Assembly: GCA_019638275.1 (NCBI GenBank)
Contig: JAHBUC010000003.1
Coordinates: forward strand, 1-64,000
From: Cyclobacteriaceae bacterium
GTDB lineage: Bacteria; Bacteroidota; Bacteroidia; Cytophagales; Cyclobacteriaceae
Length of the DNA stretch: 64,000 nt
Direction: 5' to 3'
Shown here: in pieces, positions 16,362 through 25,458 of the stretch
Position numbering within the stretch: position 1 is the first letter of the stretch
Layout: each line of letters begins with the position of its first letter
Program-made: the position numbers and the translations under genes
The notes under the pieces: model-generated
Database searches by the model: none
Seen by the model: only the letters and a program-made list of their open reading frames with translations
Told to the model about the DNA's origin: nothing

Positions 16362-18437
16362 TTATTGCTTCAGGTTGTATGAAAGGCCACCCATGTATAA
16401 ACCGCTTGCACGATCACCTGCATAAAACTCACGCGAATCCGCGCCCATCAGGTTACGTGCATTGACAAATACATTTAGTCCTTTTACAACTTCATAAGAA
16501 ACCTTGGCATTGAACATAAATTTACCATCAATCTGACCTGCTGCGTATTGCAACGTGCTCTTATCGGCAGCGTCATAAGATTGGTCATACTGGGTTTGCT
16601 TTGTGAAGTAATAACCACTTACGTTAACATTAAGCTTGGTTACCGGTTGGTAGTTGAAGTAAAACCCTCCATAAGAGCCAGGAGTGTACGCGTGCGTACT
16701 GTTGCTATAAGTAACCGCTGGGAACGGAGGGCTTGGCAAGGTCGGATCCAAATAAATAGAAGGCATATCTTTGGTCTCCGTTTTCTGGAACGTAAAGAAA
16801 GGCTTTAATTGAAGCTTTTGATTTGGTACGTAGTTCACAGAAACTGTTGCCCCAACTTGTGTTGCTGTTGTAGGCACATTTTGGAATTGACGAGTTCCTC
16901 CTCCATCAACCTGAAGGATGGCCGTTAGGTTTTCGCCATGCTGTCGAAACATATCCACATCCAACTGAAGTTTACGGCTTACCTGTACGCGGTAACCAAC
17001 TTCCACCATTGTTAAGGTAAATAAATCAAGATTTGTGTTTCCGTTTTGCATACCACCAACGTTAACAAAATTATACCCGATGAATGAACCACTATTGGAT
17101 TTTGTATAGGCAGCACGCACCAAGTTATTGTTGTTAATCTTGTAGGTTGATGCTAACTCATAAGCCAGGTACGCATCATCCGGGTCAGAAAACTTATCCA
17201 GGCGCAAGCCTGCTAACACCCGCCACTTATCGGTGAAGGCAAGATCGGCACGCAAATAGCCGGCAATGGTGTTAATGCTGTTCTCTGCATTGAACAAACC
17301 GATGCGTCCTTCATTTGGGTTAACGTAGTCACGGTCATCAAATGTGGTTGTCTGGTAACTGAAACCAGGCGTAATTTTATACTTCTCGCTCACGTGAATG
17401 TTGTACTCTGCAACAAAATCGGCTACGCTAAAATCATACTCGGCATACGGTGCGCTGGCTTTAAGATCAAGATTATGTCCTTTCACATAAGAAGTGCGGA
17501 TATCAAGGTCGTGAATACTGGCATTGAAGTTAACCGAAGTATTATCGGTTTTCCCTTCCTGTAAAGGATTGTCGATCCATATCTTCTGAAATTCAGCCGC
17601 TTGTGTTGTAACTGAAAGATCGAAATTGATATTTTCGCTGGCCTCATACGTCAGGTAACCATTTACCCCCCACTTGTTCAGCGCACGCGATGGATCATTA
17701 TAACGGCCCGGATTGTTGGAAGGACCATACATTCCGGTTGCCGGATTGTAATAATCGCTGTCTACCCGATCCCTGTTCTGAAAGTTACCGGAAACAATAA
17801 CACTGAACTTGTCACCTATTTTCTTACCCACGCTGGCATTTGCTGCCACAGTTCCCAACGTTCCACCTTGTACGTTGGTTGTAACCAATGTACTGGAATC
17901 CTCCATGCGCTTGGTGATGATGTTAATGACACCGGTTACGGCATTGGGGCCAAACAACGGAGACGATGGACCGCGTACAATTTCAATACGCTCAACGTCA
18001 TTGATGTCAATAGGAAGTGATTCCCAATATGTTCCACCTAATCCGTGGTTAAACACGGGCCGGTTATCAATCATAACCAATGTATAGGCGTTTGCTTTCA
18101 AGAATGTTCCGTTTGTACGGGTAAGGTTTTCCATTCCACGAATATGAATGTCGTACATGCCGTTGGCTTGCTCGCGTACAATAATACCAGGTGCCAAACG
18201 CAAGGCTTCCATAATGGTAGGTGCACCCGACTTCTCAATTTCTGCCTTTGTGATGGTGTAGCTTGAAAGCGGTGCATCAAAAAGTGTTTCGCTCTTTTTG
18301 GAAGCCGATTTGATGGGAATATTCATCAGGTCCTCCAAACTTAACTCAAACAAGTCCTGCTCGTTAGTGTCTTGGGCAAGGGTTGGAGTGATGAGCATTG
18401 CAAATCCAACCAGACAAAGCCAATTTAGAATCTTCAT
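16362..18437 (-). CDS. TonB-dependent outer-membrane receptor
   Basis: A 691-residue outer-membrane receptor. Signal peptide M-K-I-L-N-W-L-C-L-V-G-F-A-M-L ... T-L-A-Q; a short N-terminal D-L-F-E-L-S-L-E-D-L-M-N-I box often seen before the plug; then the plug domain (A-P-L-S-S-Y-T-I-T-K-A-E-I, L-R-L-A-P-G-I-I-V, V-E-R-I-E-I-V-R-G-P-S-S, F-G-P-N-A-V-T-G-V-I-N-I-I-T) and a long beta-barrel ending in aromatic Y-N-L-K-Q. I start at the ATG ending at 18437, which opens the signal peptide; a frame to 18506 adds an unlikely polar leader. No SusD partner, sigma/anti-sigma pair or ligand gene lies beside it, so the ligand is unknown; I saw no cobalamin riboswitch in the 183 bases upstream. Confidence 0.9.
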   Translation of the reverse strand: MKILNWLCLVGFAMLITPTLAQDTNEQDLFELSLEDLMNIPIKSASKKSETLFDAPLSSYTITKAEIEKSGAPTIMEALRLAPGIIVREQANGMYDIHIRGMENLTRTNGTFLKANAYTLVMIDNRPVFNHGLGGTYWESLPIDINDVERIEIVRGPSSPLFGPNAVTGVINIITKRMEDSSTLVTTNVQGGTLGTVAANASVGKKIGDKFSVIVSGNFQNRDRVDSDYYNPATGMYGPSNNPGRYNDPSRALNKWGVNGYLTYEASENINFDLSVTTQAAEFQKIWIDNPLQEGKTDNTSVNFNASIHDLDIRTSYVKGHNLDLKASAPYAEYDFSVADFVAEYNIHVSEKYKITPGFSYQTTTFDDRDYVNPNEGRIGLFNAENSINTIAGYLRADLAFTDKWRVLAGLRLDKFSDPDDAYLAYELASTYKINNNNLVRAAYTKSNSGSFIGYNFVNVGGMQNGNTNLDLFTLTMVEVGYRVQVSRKLQLDVDMFRQHGENLTAILQVDGGGTRQFQNVPTTATQVGATVSVNYVPNQKLQLKPFFTFQKTETKDMPSIYLDPTLPSPPFPAVTYSNSTHAYTPGSYGGFYFNYQPVTKLNVNVSGYYFTKQTQYDQSYDAADKSTLQYAAGQIDGKFMFNAKVSYEVVKGLNVFVNARNLMGADSREFYAGDRASGLYMGGLSYNLKQ

Positions 18438-18620
18438 TTCTGTGTCTTTTAATTTAGGCTGCAAAGTTGGTTTAGTATATAGGCGGGTTTCTGCTTTACA
18501 GCCCACATTCTTACATGAACAAGAATGAGAGGGACTTACCCGATACAGAAGTATATTTCAACAATCTGATCTTTCAACAAATTATTAAGGAATACAAATC
18601 CAAAATGTCTGTGATTATGC

Positions 18621-19070
18621 CTACAGAATAGATAAAATACCAAATGATATTCCGTTGAGTTGAGCCTGATCACCAATACCCTTACCCAACAATTCCCTTC
18701 CCAGAGGCGCTTCCGGAGAGATGCAATAGAAGCGATGATCATTCCATTCGATGATTCCCAGGCTTACGGAAACATAAAAGTATCCTTGCGATGTGTGCAC
18801 CAGTGATCCTGGAATTATTCGGTCGCGCGCCTGAACTTCCTTTAACTCTTGCAATCGGTTCAGAAGCTTTTCATTTTCAATCAACTGTTGGGTGAATCGC
18901 TCAATCTCAAGCTGAGCCATCGCCCTGCCGGTTTCATACTTATCACCTACACTGCTTTTGGTTTCATCGTTGGCGGAGGCTTGCACCTGCGCCCGCTCAC
19001 CTTGTATCTGTTTGATGCGCTCCTCAAGTACATCCACACATTTTTGAAATATCAGGGATTTATCAAGCAT
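18621..19070 (-). CDS. GreA/GreB-fold coiled-coil protein (often misnamed 3-oxoacyl-ACP synthase)
   Basis: A 149-residue cytoplasmic protein. An N-terminal coiled-coil hairpin contains the hallmark A-S-A-N-D-E-T-K-S-S-V-G-D-K-Y-E-T-G-R-A-M, followed by a small beta domain (I-I-P-G-S-L-V-H-T-S-Q-G-Y-F-Y-V-S-V). This matches a Bacteroidota family that databases often label 3-oxoacyl-ACP synthase, although it has none of that enzyme's size or active site; its layout is like transcript cleavage factors GreA/GreB. A role at RNA polymerase is inference. It starts two bases after the MutS-family gene stop and is surely co-transcribed with it. Confidence 0.75.
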   Translation of the reverse strand: MLDKSLIFQKCVDVLEERIKQIQGERAQVQASANDETKSSVGDKYETGRAMAQLEIERFTQQLIENEKLLNRLQELKEVQARDRIIPGSLVHTSQGYFYVSVSLGIIEWNDHRFYCISPEAPLGRELLGKGIGDQAQLNGISFGILSIL

Positions 19071-19072
19071 AA

Positions 19073-20855
19073 TCAGGCATCCGGAATAATTCCCATCTTC
19101 TTCATCAGAAAGGTTGCATTCATTTTTTGCGCAATACCCGGCTGCAATTTATAATCAAAAGAAAGTTTGTCGCCTTCCATCGTTGGCTCAAAACAATAGT
19201 TGGTAACCCGGTTAGGATAATCTTCTTCCAGCTTACCCAGTGCGAGGTCGTGTGTGGCAATAAGTGCCAGGCACGAATGGTTCAACAGTTGCTGTACCAA
19301 CGCCATCGAGCCGGTTTGTTTATCGGTTGAATTGGTGCCCTTTAAAATTTCATCCAGCAAAATCAGTAGCGGTTTTCCGCTTTGCAATTCATCCACAATG
19401 GATTTCAATCGTGTGAGTTCGGCATAGAAATAGGATTGATGATCTCTCAGCGAATCAACCGTGCGCATGCCGGAACGTAAGTCAACTATCGGGCATTGAA
19501 AAAGATTTTGCGCAAACCGGGGCACCATTCAAGGTCAGCACCAGGTTTACTCCGAGTGTCCGCAAAAATGTACTCTTGCCAGCCATGTTGGCACCGGTAA
19601 TGATCAGCACCCGGTGTGGATTGCCAATGGCTACTGTGTTGGCCACGCATTCATCCGGTTGCAGCAAGGGATGACCGATCTCTTCGGCATAAATTTGAAA
19701 TTCATCCTGGATAATCGGAAACGAAAATGCCGGATGATTGGCATGCCAGGTAGCCAGGCTGATGAGTACTTCGGTGTCGCGGATGGCCGCGAGCCAGTTT
19801 ACCAGCTTTTCGCCATGTGTTTCGCGCCACTTTTCCAGGCGGTAAACACATTGCAAATCATAAAGAAACAATCCGTTTACAACCAGGTTCATCATAAAAT
19901 TCAATCGCGCATTCAACCAACTTACCAACGAAGCAAGCGTTTTTACGTGTTCCCCCGCCTCTTGCGCCTGACTGGCGAATTTTTTCATTAATCCGGAGGA
20001 AAATGTTTCAGCCTGTATATGCCCGAGCAGTGTTCCGTATTTCTCCAGTAACGTTTTCTTACGACTGATGTATTCATGGAATGCATTGATCTTCTTCAAA
20101 TGCAATCCTAACACAGTCCATTGCAACAACACCAACACGGTGGCCATTGGCTTCAACACCGGAAAAAGAAACGAACCAACCACGGCAAGCACCGTAAGCC
20201 ATGGAACAAGAAACAGCATGATCTTGTAAAATCTTTTTCCATACAGAAAAGACGGATGCTTCACCCATTCCAACAACTCAGCATGATCATTCACCTGTTC
20301 ATTCATTTCCATACCCGATGCCTGAACATGCTGACAAAAATCCGGCATGCCAGAAAGTTCTTTTACAGCTTCCTGATGATTGACTATTGCTTTCCTTGTA
20401 GCTAAATGACCCGACAGTCTTTCCGCCAGTTGTTTTTTCCCCTCACGGGTATTGCACCGATTCAAAGCCTGAAACAATGAGCCCTCACCAAAAACATCGA
20501 GGTCGTGGGTATAGGGATGATGCGGATCAATGAATTCACTCCCGCTATCGAAAAATGAATAATCACCTTGAAGAGCCTGGAGTTCACCCGCGTTTAGTTT
20601 CACCAGGTTTTCAAGATGTGTCTTCTTTATAAACAATTTAGCATGATGTAACACCAACCAAACAAACGCACCACCCGCCAGTATGGCCAGGTAAAAAGCA
20701 TACGGCTCTGTAAATCCGGTATAGATGAGCGCGATGGTTACTAGCGCCAAAACCAACCGAATGTTGGAAACACGGTTTATGTTCTTGCTGATTTTCTTCA
20801 ATTGACCAACAAAATCATCTCTTCTCCTCTCGTAAAAAATAGTGTGTTCAGCCAT
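19073..20855 (-). pseudogene. MutS-family ATPase (membrane-linked, Bacteroidota type), broken by a one-base frameshift
   Basis: Two frames form one MutS-related protein of about 593 residues. The N-terminal part has two pairs of hydrophobic segments near residues 30-70 and 210-250, as in the membrane-associated MutS-like ATPases of this phylum rather than true MutS. A core follows, with Walker A T-G-A-N-M-A-G-K-S-T near 420-429, then G-A-P-V-C-A-K-S-F-S-M-P and a premature TGA. The other frame supplies I-V-D-L-R-S-G-M-R-T-V-D-S-L, Y-F-Y-A-E-L-T-R-L, Walker B L-L-I-L-L-D-E-I-L-K-G-T-N and the switch T-H-D-L-A. Deleting one C of CCC (GGG at 19491-19493 on +) joins them. As read, Walker A and Walker B are on separate polypeptides, so the gene is dead unless the base is an error or frameshifting occurs. 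Confidence 0.85.
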
Positions 20856-20985
20856 GTCGTCTGTTTAAAAAGCTAAAGAAAACAAATTGGATTACCAGAA
20901 ATAAATGTGACCTGAAAGATTACACGATTTTTTATGGAAAAAGATATTCAACTGCATCATAAGGCTAAACTTACCCTAAACCATT

Positions 20986-21708
20986 ATGAAAAAATTTGTA
21001 CAACTCACCATTCCCAAGCCTTGTCATGAAAACTGGAACGGCTTTACCCCCACCAACAAAGGCGGTTTTTGCCAAAGCTGTAGTAAAGAAGTAATCGATT
21101 TCACCCGATACACCGATGAACAGGTGAAAGATTATTTCAAGTCACGACCGCAAAACACCTGCGGAAGGTTCCTTCCAAATCAATTAAAAACATATTCATT
21201 GGTTGAGTCGAGGCCTGCGCCTCGTCTGACCTGGTTATCAGTATTCCTTAGCGGTATCATGCTTTTCCTTACCTCCCGCTTCGCTCAGGCACAAAGTTTA
21301 CCCAAACCCACCACCGAACAAGTTCACGTAAAGGGTAAAATTAACCAACAAACAAACACCACCAGAAAACAGCTTATCACTGGGATAGTTAACTCAACCG
21401 AAGATGGCACGCCATTACCCGGAGTGAATGTTGTGCTGAAAGGTACTGTTAATGGTACAGTCACTGATGCCAATGGAGAATTTGAACTACAAATCGCAAA
21501 GCTTACCGGTACCGAAGTGTTGGTATTTTCTTTTATCGGTTTGAAGACAATTGAATATCCATTAAACAACCCACAAATATCTCAAAAAATGGTGGTAGAA
21601 ATGGAGCTGGATACTGCAGTATTGGCCGGAGAAGTTATTATGGGCGGTATCGGTACCCGCAAAATCAGCTTCCGCAGATTGTGGTGGAGAATCAAAGGAT
21701 TGTTTTAA
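20986..21708 (+). CDS. Membrane protein with cysteine-rich N-terminus and carboxypeptidase-regulatory-like domain
   Basis: A 240-residue protein of a Bacteroidota type. Residues 1-65 hold a conserved cytoplasmic motif (I-P-K-P-C-H-E-N-W, F-C-Q-S-C-S-K-E-V-I-D-F-T and C-G-R-F) with five cysteines, suggesting a metal or redox site. A single membrane segment follows near 80-100. The outer part is a CarboxypepD_reg-like beta-sandwich (I-T-G-I-V-N-S-T-E-D-G-T-P-L-P-G-V-N-V-V-L-K-G-T) at about 128-210, of the kind also found at the N-terminus of SusC-like receptors. Function unknown. It is divergent from the MutS-family gene and convergent with the lipoprotein at 21716. Confidence 0.75.
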   Translation: MKKFVQLTIPKPCHENWNGFTPTNKGGFCQSCSKEVIDFTRYTDEQVKDYFKSRPQNTCGRFLPNQLKTYSLVESRPAPRLTWLSVFLSGIMLFLTSRFAQAQSLPKPTTEQVHVKGKINQQTNTTRKQLITGIVNSTEDGTPLPGVNVVLKGTVNGTVTDANGEFELQIAKLTGTEVLVFSFIGLKTIEYPLNNPQISQKMVVEMELDTAVLAGEVIMGGIGTRKISFRRLWWRIKGLF

Positions 21709-21715
21709 ACGGATG

Positions 21716-22315
21716 TCAGGTGCTGGATAAAAGTTCTTTCAGCCGTAGTACCTTCTCTGGCGAAAAAGAAACTGTAATAATATTGGATCCTGAGTAATAC
21801 CTGAACTGAATCGATGCCGCAGTCAGAATTTGTGATACAACTTCCGGGGAAAGTGCATACTCCAGTCGCGTAACCCGATAATTATTTTCGTTGTATCCTG
21901 TAACAACCGAAATTTTTGTGGAGTCTGCGGTTAGTATGTCATCCCGGTCTACATCGCGCGATACCATCACATCATCTTCACGCGTTCGTGGCTGAAGGGC
22001 TACCGGCTTTTCATCCAGTAACATAAACATCTTGTCTTCAAGCCGGAACTCATTAGCACGGAGCACCACAATATCGTACAGGCGATACTGGGCCACTTCA
22101 TCTCCATCAAGCTGCTTTACAAACGACTGATCAATATACACCAAAGGCGACCGCCACCTGAATTCATGAAGCCGGTGATTCCATCTAAAATTTTTGGTGC
22201 CGGTTGCATTATCGTATTGGGTTTGTATGGTTTGCGTGAAACTGGGACTGGTGCATGAAGCAGCAAACAACAACAGCAAGAATAGTGTGGTTGAAGCAAT
22301 TTTAAAGGCTTTCAT
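21716..22315 (-). CDS. Putative lipoprotein of unknown function
   Basis: A 199-residue protein with a lipoprotein signal (L-L-L-L-F-A-A-S-C, Cys21). The mature part is polar with alternating beta-type stretches (E-F-R-W-R-S-P-L-V-Y-I, L-Y-D-I-V-V-L-R-A-N-E-F-R-L, S-I-Q-F-R-Y-Y-S-G-S-N-I-I-T-V-S-F). It has no motif I recognise. Its stop is eight bases from the stop of the convergent CarboxypepD_reg-like gene. It is probably anchored in a membrane facing the periplasm. Confidence 0.6.
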   Translation of the reverse strand: MKAFKIASTTLFLLLLFAASCTSPSFTQTIQTQYDNATGTKNFRWNHRLHEFRWRSPLVYIDQSFVKQLDGDEVAQYRLYDIVVLRANEFRLEDKMFMLLDEKPVALQPRTREDDVMVSRDVDRDDILTADSTKISVVTGYNENNYRVTRLEYALSPEVVSQILTAASIQFRYYSGSNIITVSFSPEKVLRLKELLSST

Positions 22316-22408
22316 AGGGACGAAGTTAGAGGACTCTTGCTAAATTTTTGAGCAAGAATTGAGCCAGAGCAGCAATGGAATCCGTATTCGTCTAATGCAA
22401 AAATGTGT

Positions 22409-22690
22409 TTAATCAAGTTCGAGGTCATCGATGAATTTCATACGGATACGCATGTACTCCCTTTCCAGTCTTTCGTACAAGCCTTCTTCGTATGTATACC
22501 CACTGATTCTTATCGATTCCTTGCTGGGCGCCTTTCCTGTAACCGGGGGTGTCATGCCGCTAATACTCATGCCTGCCTTTTGCATGGCATATACCTTGTT
22601 CGTGAAAGCGTTTTCGTTCGCAACCTGGCCATAAACCTCAAAGGTTCGTTTGGCGTCATCGCGTATAACTAACCAGTGTTTGGAGTACAT
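22409..22690 (-). CDS. Small conserved-looking cytoplasmic protein, function unknown
   Basis: A 93-residue protein (M-Y-S-K-H-W-L-V-I-R-D-D-A-K) with a short beta-rich start, a central G/P/T-rich loop (G-M-T-P-P-V-T-G-K-A-P-S) and a charged C-terminal helix ending E-Y-M-R-I-R-M-K-F-I-D-D-L-E. It has no signal or membrane segment. It lies downstream of tRNA-Thr but is separated from it by the terminator at 22717-22751. I recognise no family. Confidence 0.5.
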   Translation of the reverse strand: MYSKHWLVIRDDAKRTFEVYGQVANENAFTNKVYAMQKAGMSISGMTPPVTGKAPSKESIRISGYTYEEGLYERLEREYMRIRMKFIDDLELD

Positions 22691-22716
22691 AAATCAGAGC
22701 GAAAAATGAGACCGAG

Positions 22717-22751
22717 ATAAAAAAAGCACCCATCTTATCGATAGGTGCTTT
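22717..22751 (-). terminator. Terminator of tRNA-Thr
   Basis: On the - strand an eight-base stem AAAGCACC / GGTGCTTT with a 13-base loop is followed by a T run, beginning five bases after the tRNA 3' end. Confidence 0.85.
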
Positions 22752-22755
22752 CAAG

Positions 22756-22828
<73 letters not shown>

Positions 22829-22840
22829 AAAATGGAGGTG

Positions 22841-22871
22841 CAAAAATAACGGTTGGTTTGTTCTTTGCAAA
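22841..22871 (-). promoter_or_regulatory. Promoter of tRNA-Thr
   Basis: On the - strand: TTTG (22868-22871), 19 bases, then TATTTTTG (22841-22848). This is a full match to the Bacteroidota housekeeping promoter TTTG-N19-TAnnTTTG, with the -7 box 12 bases before the tRNA 5' end. Confidence 0.85.
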
Positions 22872-22878
22872 TCCTCTG

Positions 22879-24738
22879 TCAGGAAACTGTGCGCAGAAGC
22901 TTTAATTGCTGTTTTAGCTGACGCAGGTGGCTGCTGGCCTCCTCGATTTTCTCGTTAAACTCCTCCCGTACCTTTTCACCATTCTTCGCACGGGCAAAAA
23001 ACTCGAGGTTATTGCGCCACACGGCTATATCATTTTCAACCTTCTGTATTTTCTTTCTTATGGCCTGTTCCTTGTGGTAAATCTTCTGCTCACCCATCGG
23101 GTCGTTTTTCAAATCGTGAAGTTGACTCTCCAACACCAGGCGACTTTTCTCATCGTCACTGGCGCCTTCAATGGATTGAACAAACTTCTCTACCGCTTCA
23201 TGGAATCGTGCCCGTATGGAGCCCATGTCCTTCTTCGGCACAAACCCGATACTGCTGAATTGGGTTTCAAGCTCCTTCAACAACTCGGGTGTAGCCGTTT
23301 TTTCCGCTGTATGCTTTTCAAGCAAATCGCATACGGCTTGCTTCGCTTTCAGGTTATTCTCCTGGTCGGCATCGCGCTTACCTTGCTGCGCCCTGCGGCT
23401 TTCAAAGAAGGCGTCACAGGCTTCCTTAAACTGTTGGTAAATTTTTTCGCGCATCTTCTCAGGCACGGGGCCAACTTCCTTCCACTGCTCCTGCAAGGAT
23501 TTCAGTTCGTTGGTGGTCTTCTCCCACTCGGTGCTCTCCTTCAATTCAATAGCTCGTTGCAACAACTGGTTCTTCTTCTCCAGGTTTTGCTCGCGTTCGG
23601 CATCCAGTTTTTTAAAGAAAGCATTCTTATTGGCAAAAAATCCCTTGAAGGCCGTCCAGAATTTTTTGTTCAGGTCTTTCGCTTTATTACGGGGCATGCC
23701 GCCAAGTGCTTCCCACTTCTTCTGCAGCTCAAGTATTTCCTTTGTCTTCTGGTTCCATTCTTTAATGCGGTCCGACTGGAACGAAGCAAATGCCAACACC
23801 TCCCCACCCAACACTTTCTTCTGCTCCATGTTGGCGTTTAGTTGTTCGTTCAGCTCCTTCATAAAGGCATCCCTGCGTGCATACACCGCATCAGAAGCCG
23901 CCTTAAAGCGCTGCCAAACATTTTCCTTGTCTTCGATTGGCACAGGGCCAACGTGCTTGAACTCGTGATGCAGTTCATTGAGCTCGCGCACGGCATCGCG
24001 AATCTTCTCTACATCACTGAGTTTCTCAGCCCGCACACAAAGCTCAAGTTTAGCTTCCAGGTTTTTCCTCCGGTCGAGTTCTTTTAGTTCAAAGTAAATG
24101 CTTTGATTATCGTAGAAGCGATCGACCAACGCGTGGTAGTTCGCCCACACGGTTTTGGCTTGTGTACCCGGTACCGATCCGATGTTACGCCACTCCCTTT
24201 GAAGGGCTTTAAACTGATCGAAGTGATCCTTTACTTCTTCTGAATCCGTAAGGGCACGCAACTTCTCCAGCAACTCAAGCTTCTTGTTCAGGTTTTCGGT
24301 TTTCTGATCTTCCTGGCTTTTAATGTGCTGGTTTCGCTTATCGCGAATGGCTTTTACAAGACCATCGAAGGTTGCATCGTGCTCATCACCACGATAATGG
24401 AAATCATCGGCATTGCCGCCATCTAAAATAAAACGGTTCAGCGCCAGCGTGCGCTCCTGCTCACGAAGTTCGTCAACCAATGGCTTGATGCTGCGCAGGT
24501 GACGATCAATCTTTTTGAAATCAGTTTCTTTTGAGAGTTCCTTTACCGTTGCCACAAGTTGCGACTTGGTAAACTGGGTGTAGTCTACCTGTTCCTGCTC
24601 ATCGTCATGATCATCTCCTTCGTGGTGATCGGTGAGGTCTGCTTCAGATTGTAATTCGGTCGGCACGCCATGGTTCTCTTCCATCCCGGCTCCGCGCGTC
24701 TCCTCCATCTCTGCTGTTTTTTCTTTCTCCAATTCCAT
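22879..24738 (-). CDS. DUF349 repeat coiled-coil protein
   Basis: A 619-residue, highly charged cytoplasmic protein. After an acidic, low-complexity N-terminus (residues 1-55, with D-H-H-E-G-D-D-H-D-D-E) come several DUF349 repeats, each marked by a W-R-N-I-G-S-V-P / E-F-K-H-V-G-P-V-P / W-K-E-V-G-P-V-P type core followed by a W/Y-x-x-F/Y helix. The C-terminus is a further coiled coil. Such proteins are widespread in Bacteroidota; their function is not established. The tRNA-Thr promoter lies just past its stop. Confidence 0.85.
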   Translation of the reverse strand: MELEKEKTAEMEETRGAGMEENHGVPTELQSEADLTDHHEGDDHDDEQEQVDYTQFTKSQLVATVKELSKETDFKKIDRHLRSIKPLVDELREQERTLALNRFILDGGNADDFHYRGDEHDATFDGLVKAIRDKRNQHIKSQEDQKTENLNKKLELLEKLRALTDSEEVKDHFDQFKALQREWRNIGSVPGTQAKTVWANYHALVDRFYDNQSIYFELKELDRRKNLEAKLELCVRAEKLSDVEKIRDAVRELNELHHEFKHVGPVPIEDKENVWQRFKAASDAVYARRDAFMKELNEQLNANMEQKKVLGGEVLAFASFQSDRIKEWNQKTKEILELQKKWEALGGMPRNKAKDLNKKFWTAFKGFFANKNAFFKKLDAEREQNLEKKNQLLQRAIELKESTEWEKTTNELKSLQEQWKEVGPVPEKMREKIYQQFKEACDAFFESRRAQQGKRDADQENNLKAKQAVCDLLEKHTAEKTATPELLKELETQFSSIGFVPKKDMGSIRARFHEAVEKFVQSIEGASDDEKSRLVLESQLHDLKNDPMGEQKIYHKEQAIRKKIQKVENDIAVWRNNLEFFARAKNGEKVREEFNEKIEEASSHLRQLKQQLKLLRTVS

Positions 24739-24788
24739 GGTGTTTCATTATAGACTACAGTATGCCCAGTAAAGTTACGAAATTAGGC

Positions 24789-25364
24789 CTAATTCATTCG
24801 GGGATCAACCGGGTAGTTGGAATAAACGGAAAATCGCCCACCCATGTTCTCCAAGGCTTTCTTCCACATTAATGATGGTTCAGTTTCGAACAGTAAATCT
24901 TCTGTTACAAAATCACATACGATCCATGAATTTTGACTCAGCTCTTCCTCCAATTGCCCGGCATCCCAGCCACTGTATCCCAAAAAGAATTTAATATCGG
25001 CTGGAAATAGTTGATGCGTATCGACCAGATCCAATACCTGGTCGAACGTTCCACCCCAAAAAATACCCTCTAAAATTTCTGCTCCGTTTTCTATGGAACC
25101 TGAACGATGTATGAAATGCAGGGTGTCCTGTTGCACCGGTCCGCCCACGTACACCTCATGATCAAAGTTGAACAGATCATCCATGACCTCACCCGCTTTC
25201 ATGATGGACGGTTTGTTCAACACAAAACCAAAAGAACCCTCTTCGTTGTGTTCACACAGCAACACCACCGTACGCTCGAAATTCGGATCCGGCAGAAATG
25301 GTTCTGAGATCAGCAGCCGCCCCTTTTCGGGCTTGATTTTATTCTTGTAGTTAAAAAACTCCAC
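24789..25364 (-). CDS. YqgE/AlgH family protein
   Basis: A 191-residue protein matching UPF0301/YqgE: G-R-L-L-I-S-E-P-F-L-P-D-P-N-F-E-R-T-V-V-L-L-C-E-H near the start, G-S-F-G-F-V-L-N-K-P-S, V-Y-V-G-G-P-V-Q-Q-D-T-L, and F-L-G-Y-S-G-W-D-A-G-Q-L-E-E-E-L. Length is normal. AlgH has been linked to regulation in Pseudomonas, but the biochemical role is unknown. It lies 50 bases upstream of the DUF349 gene on the same strand and is divergent from pdxH. Confidence 0.9.
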   Translation of the reverse strand: MEFFNYKNKIKPEKGRLLISEPFLPDPNFERTVVLLCEHNEEGSFGFVLNKPSIMKAGEVMDDLFNFDHEVYVGGPVQQDTLHFIHRSGSIENGAEILEGIFWGGTFDQVLDLVDTHQLFPADIKFFLGYSGWDAGQLEEELSQNSWIVCDFVTEDLLFETEPSLMWKKALENMGGRFSVYSNYPVDPRMN

Positions 25365-25458
25365 AGTAAACCGTTGTAATGGCGATTCAATAAAATACTT
25401 GTAATGGTAGGATGCAAATTTTATTCTTTTGGGTGAACTTTCGCCAAAATATTACGTG

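Noticed and set aside
18438..18620. Possible riboswitch upstream of the TonB-dependent receptor
   Set aside because: I looked for cobalamin- or TPP-type conserved blocks and found none in the 183 bases.
18536..18742. 68-codon - strand frame overlapping the end of the GreA-fold gene
   Set aside because: It lies in another frame over a real gene end and has no recognisable feature.
19482..19528. Programmed frameshifting in the MutS-family gene
   Set aside because: The CCCGA site has no slippery heptamer, no ribosome-binding-like stimulator and no clear downstream structure; a simple one-base error or mutation explains both this and the flavin reductase.
22927..23841. Long + strand open frame of 304 codons opposite the DUF349 gene
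   Set aside because: It is the reverse strand of a Lys/Glu-rich coiled-coil gene; the Leu/Phe-rich product has no start context or family character.
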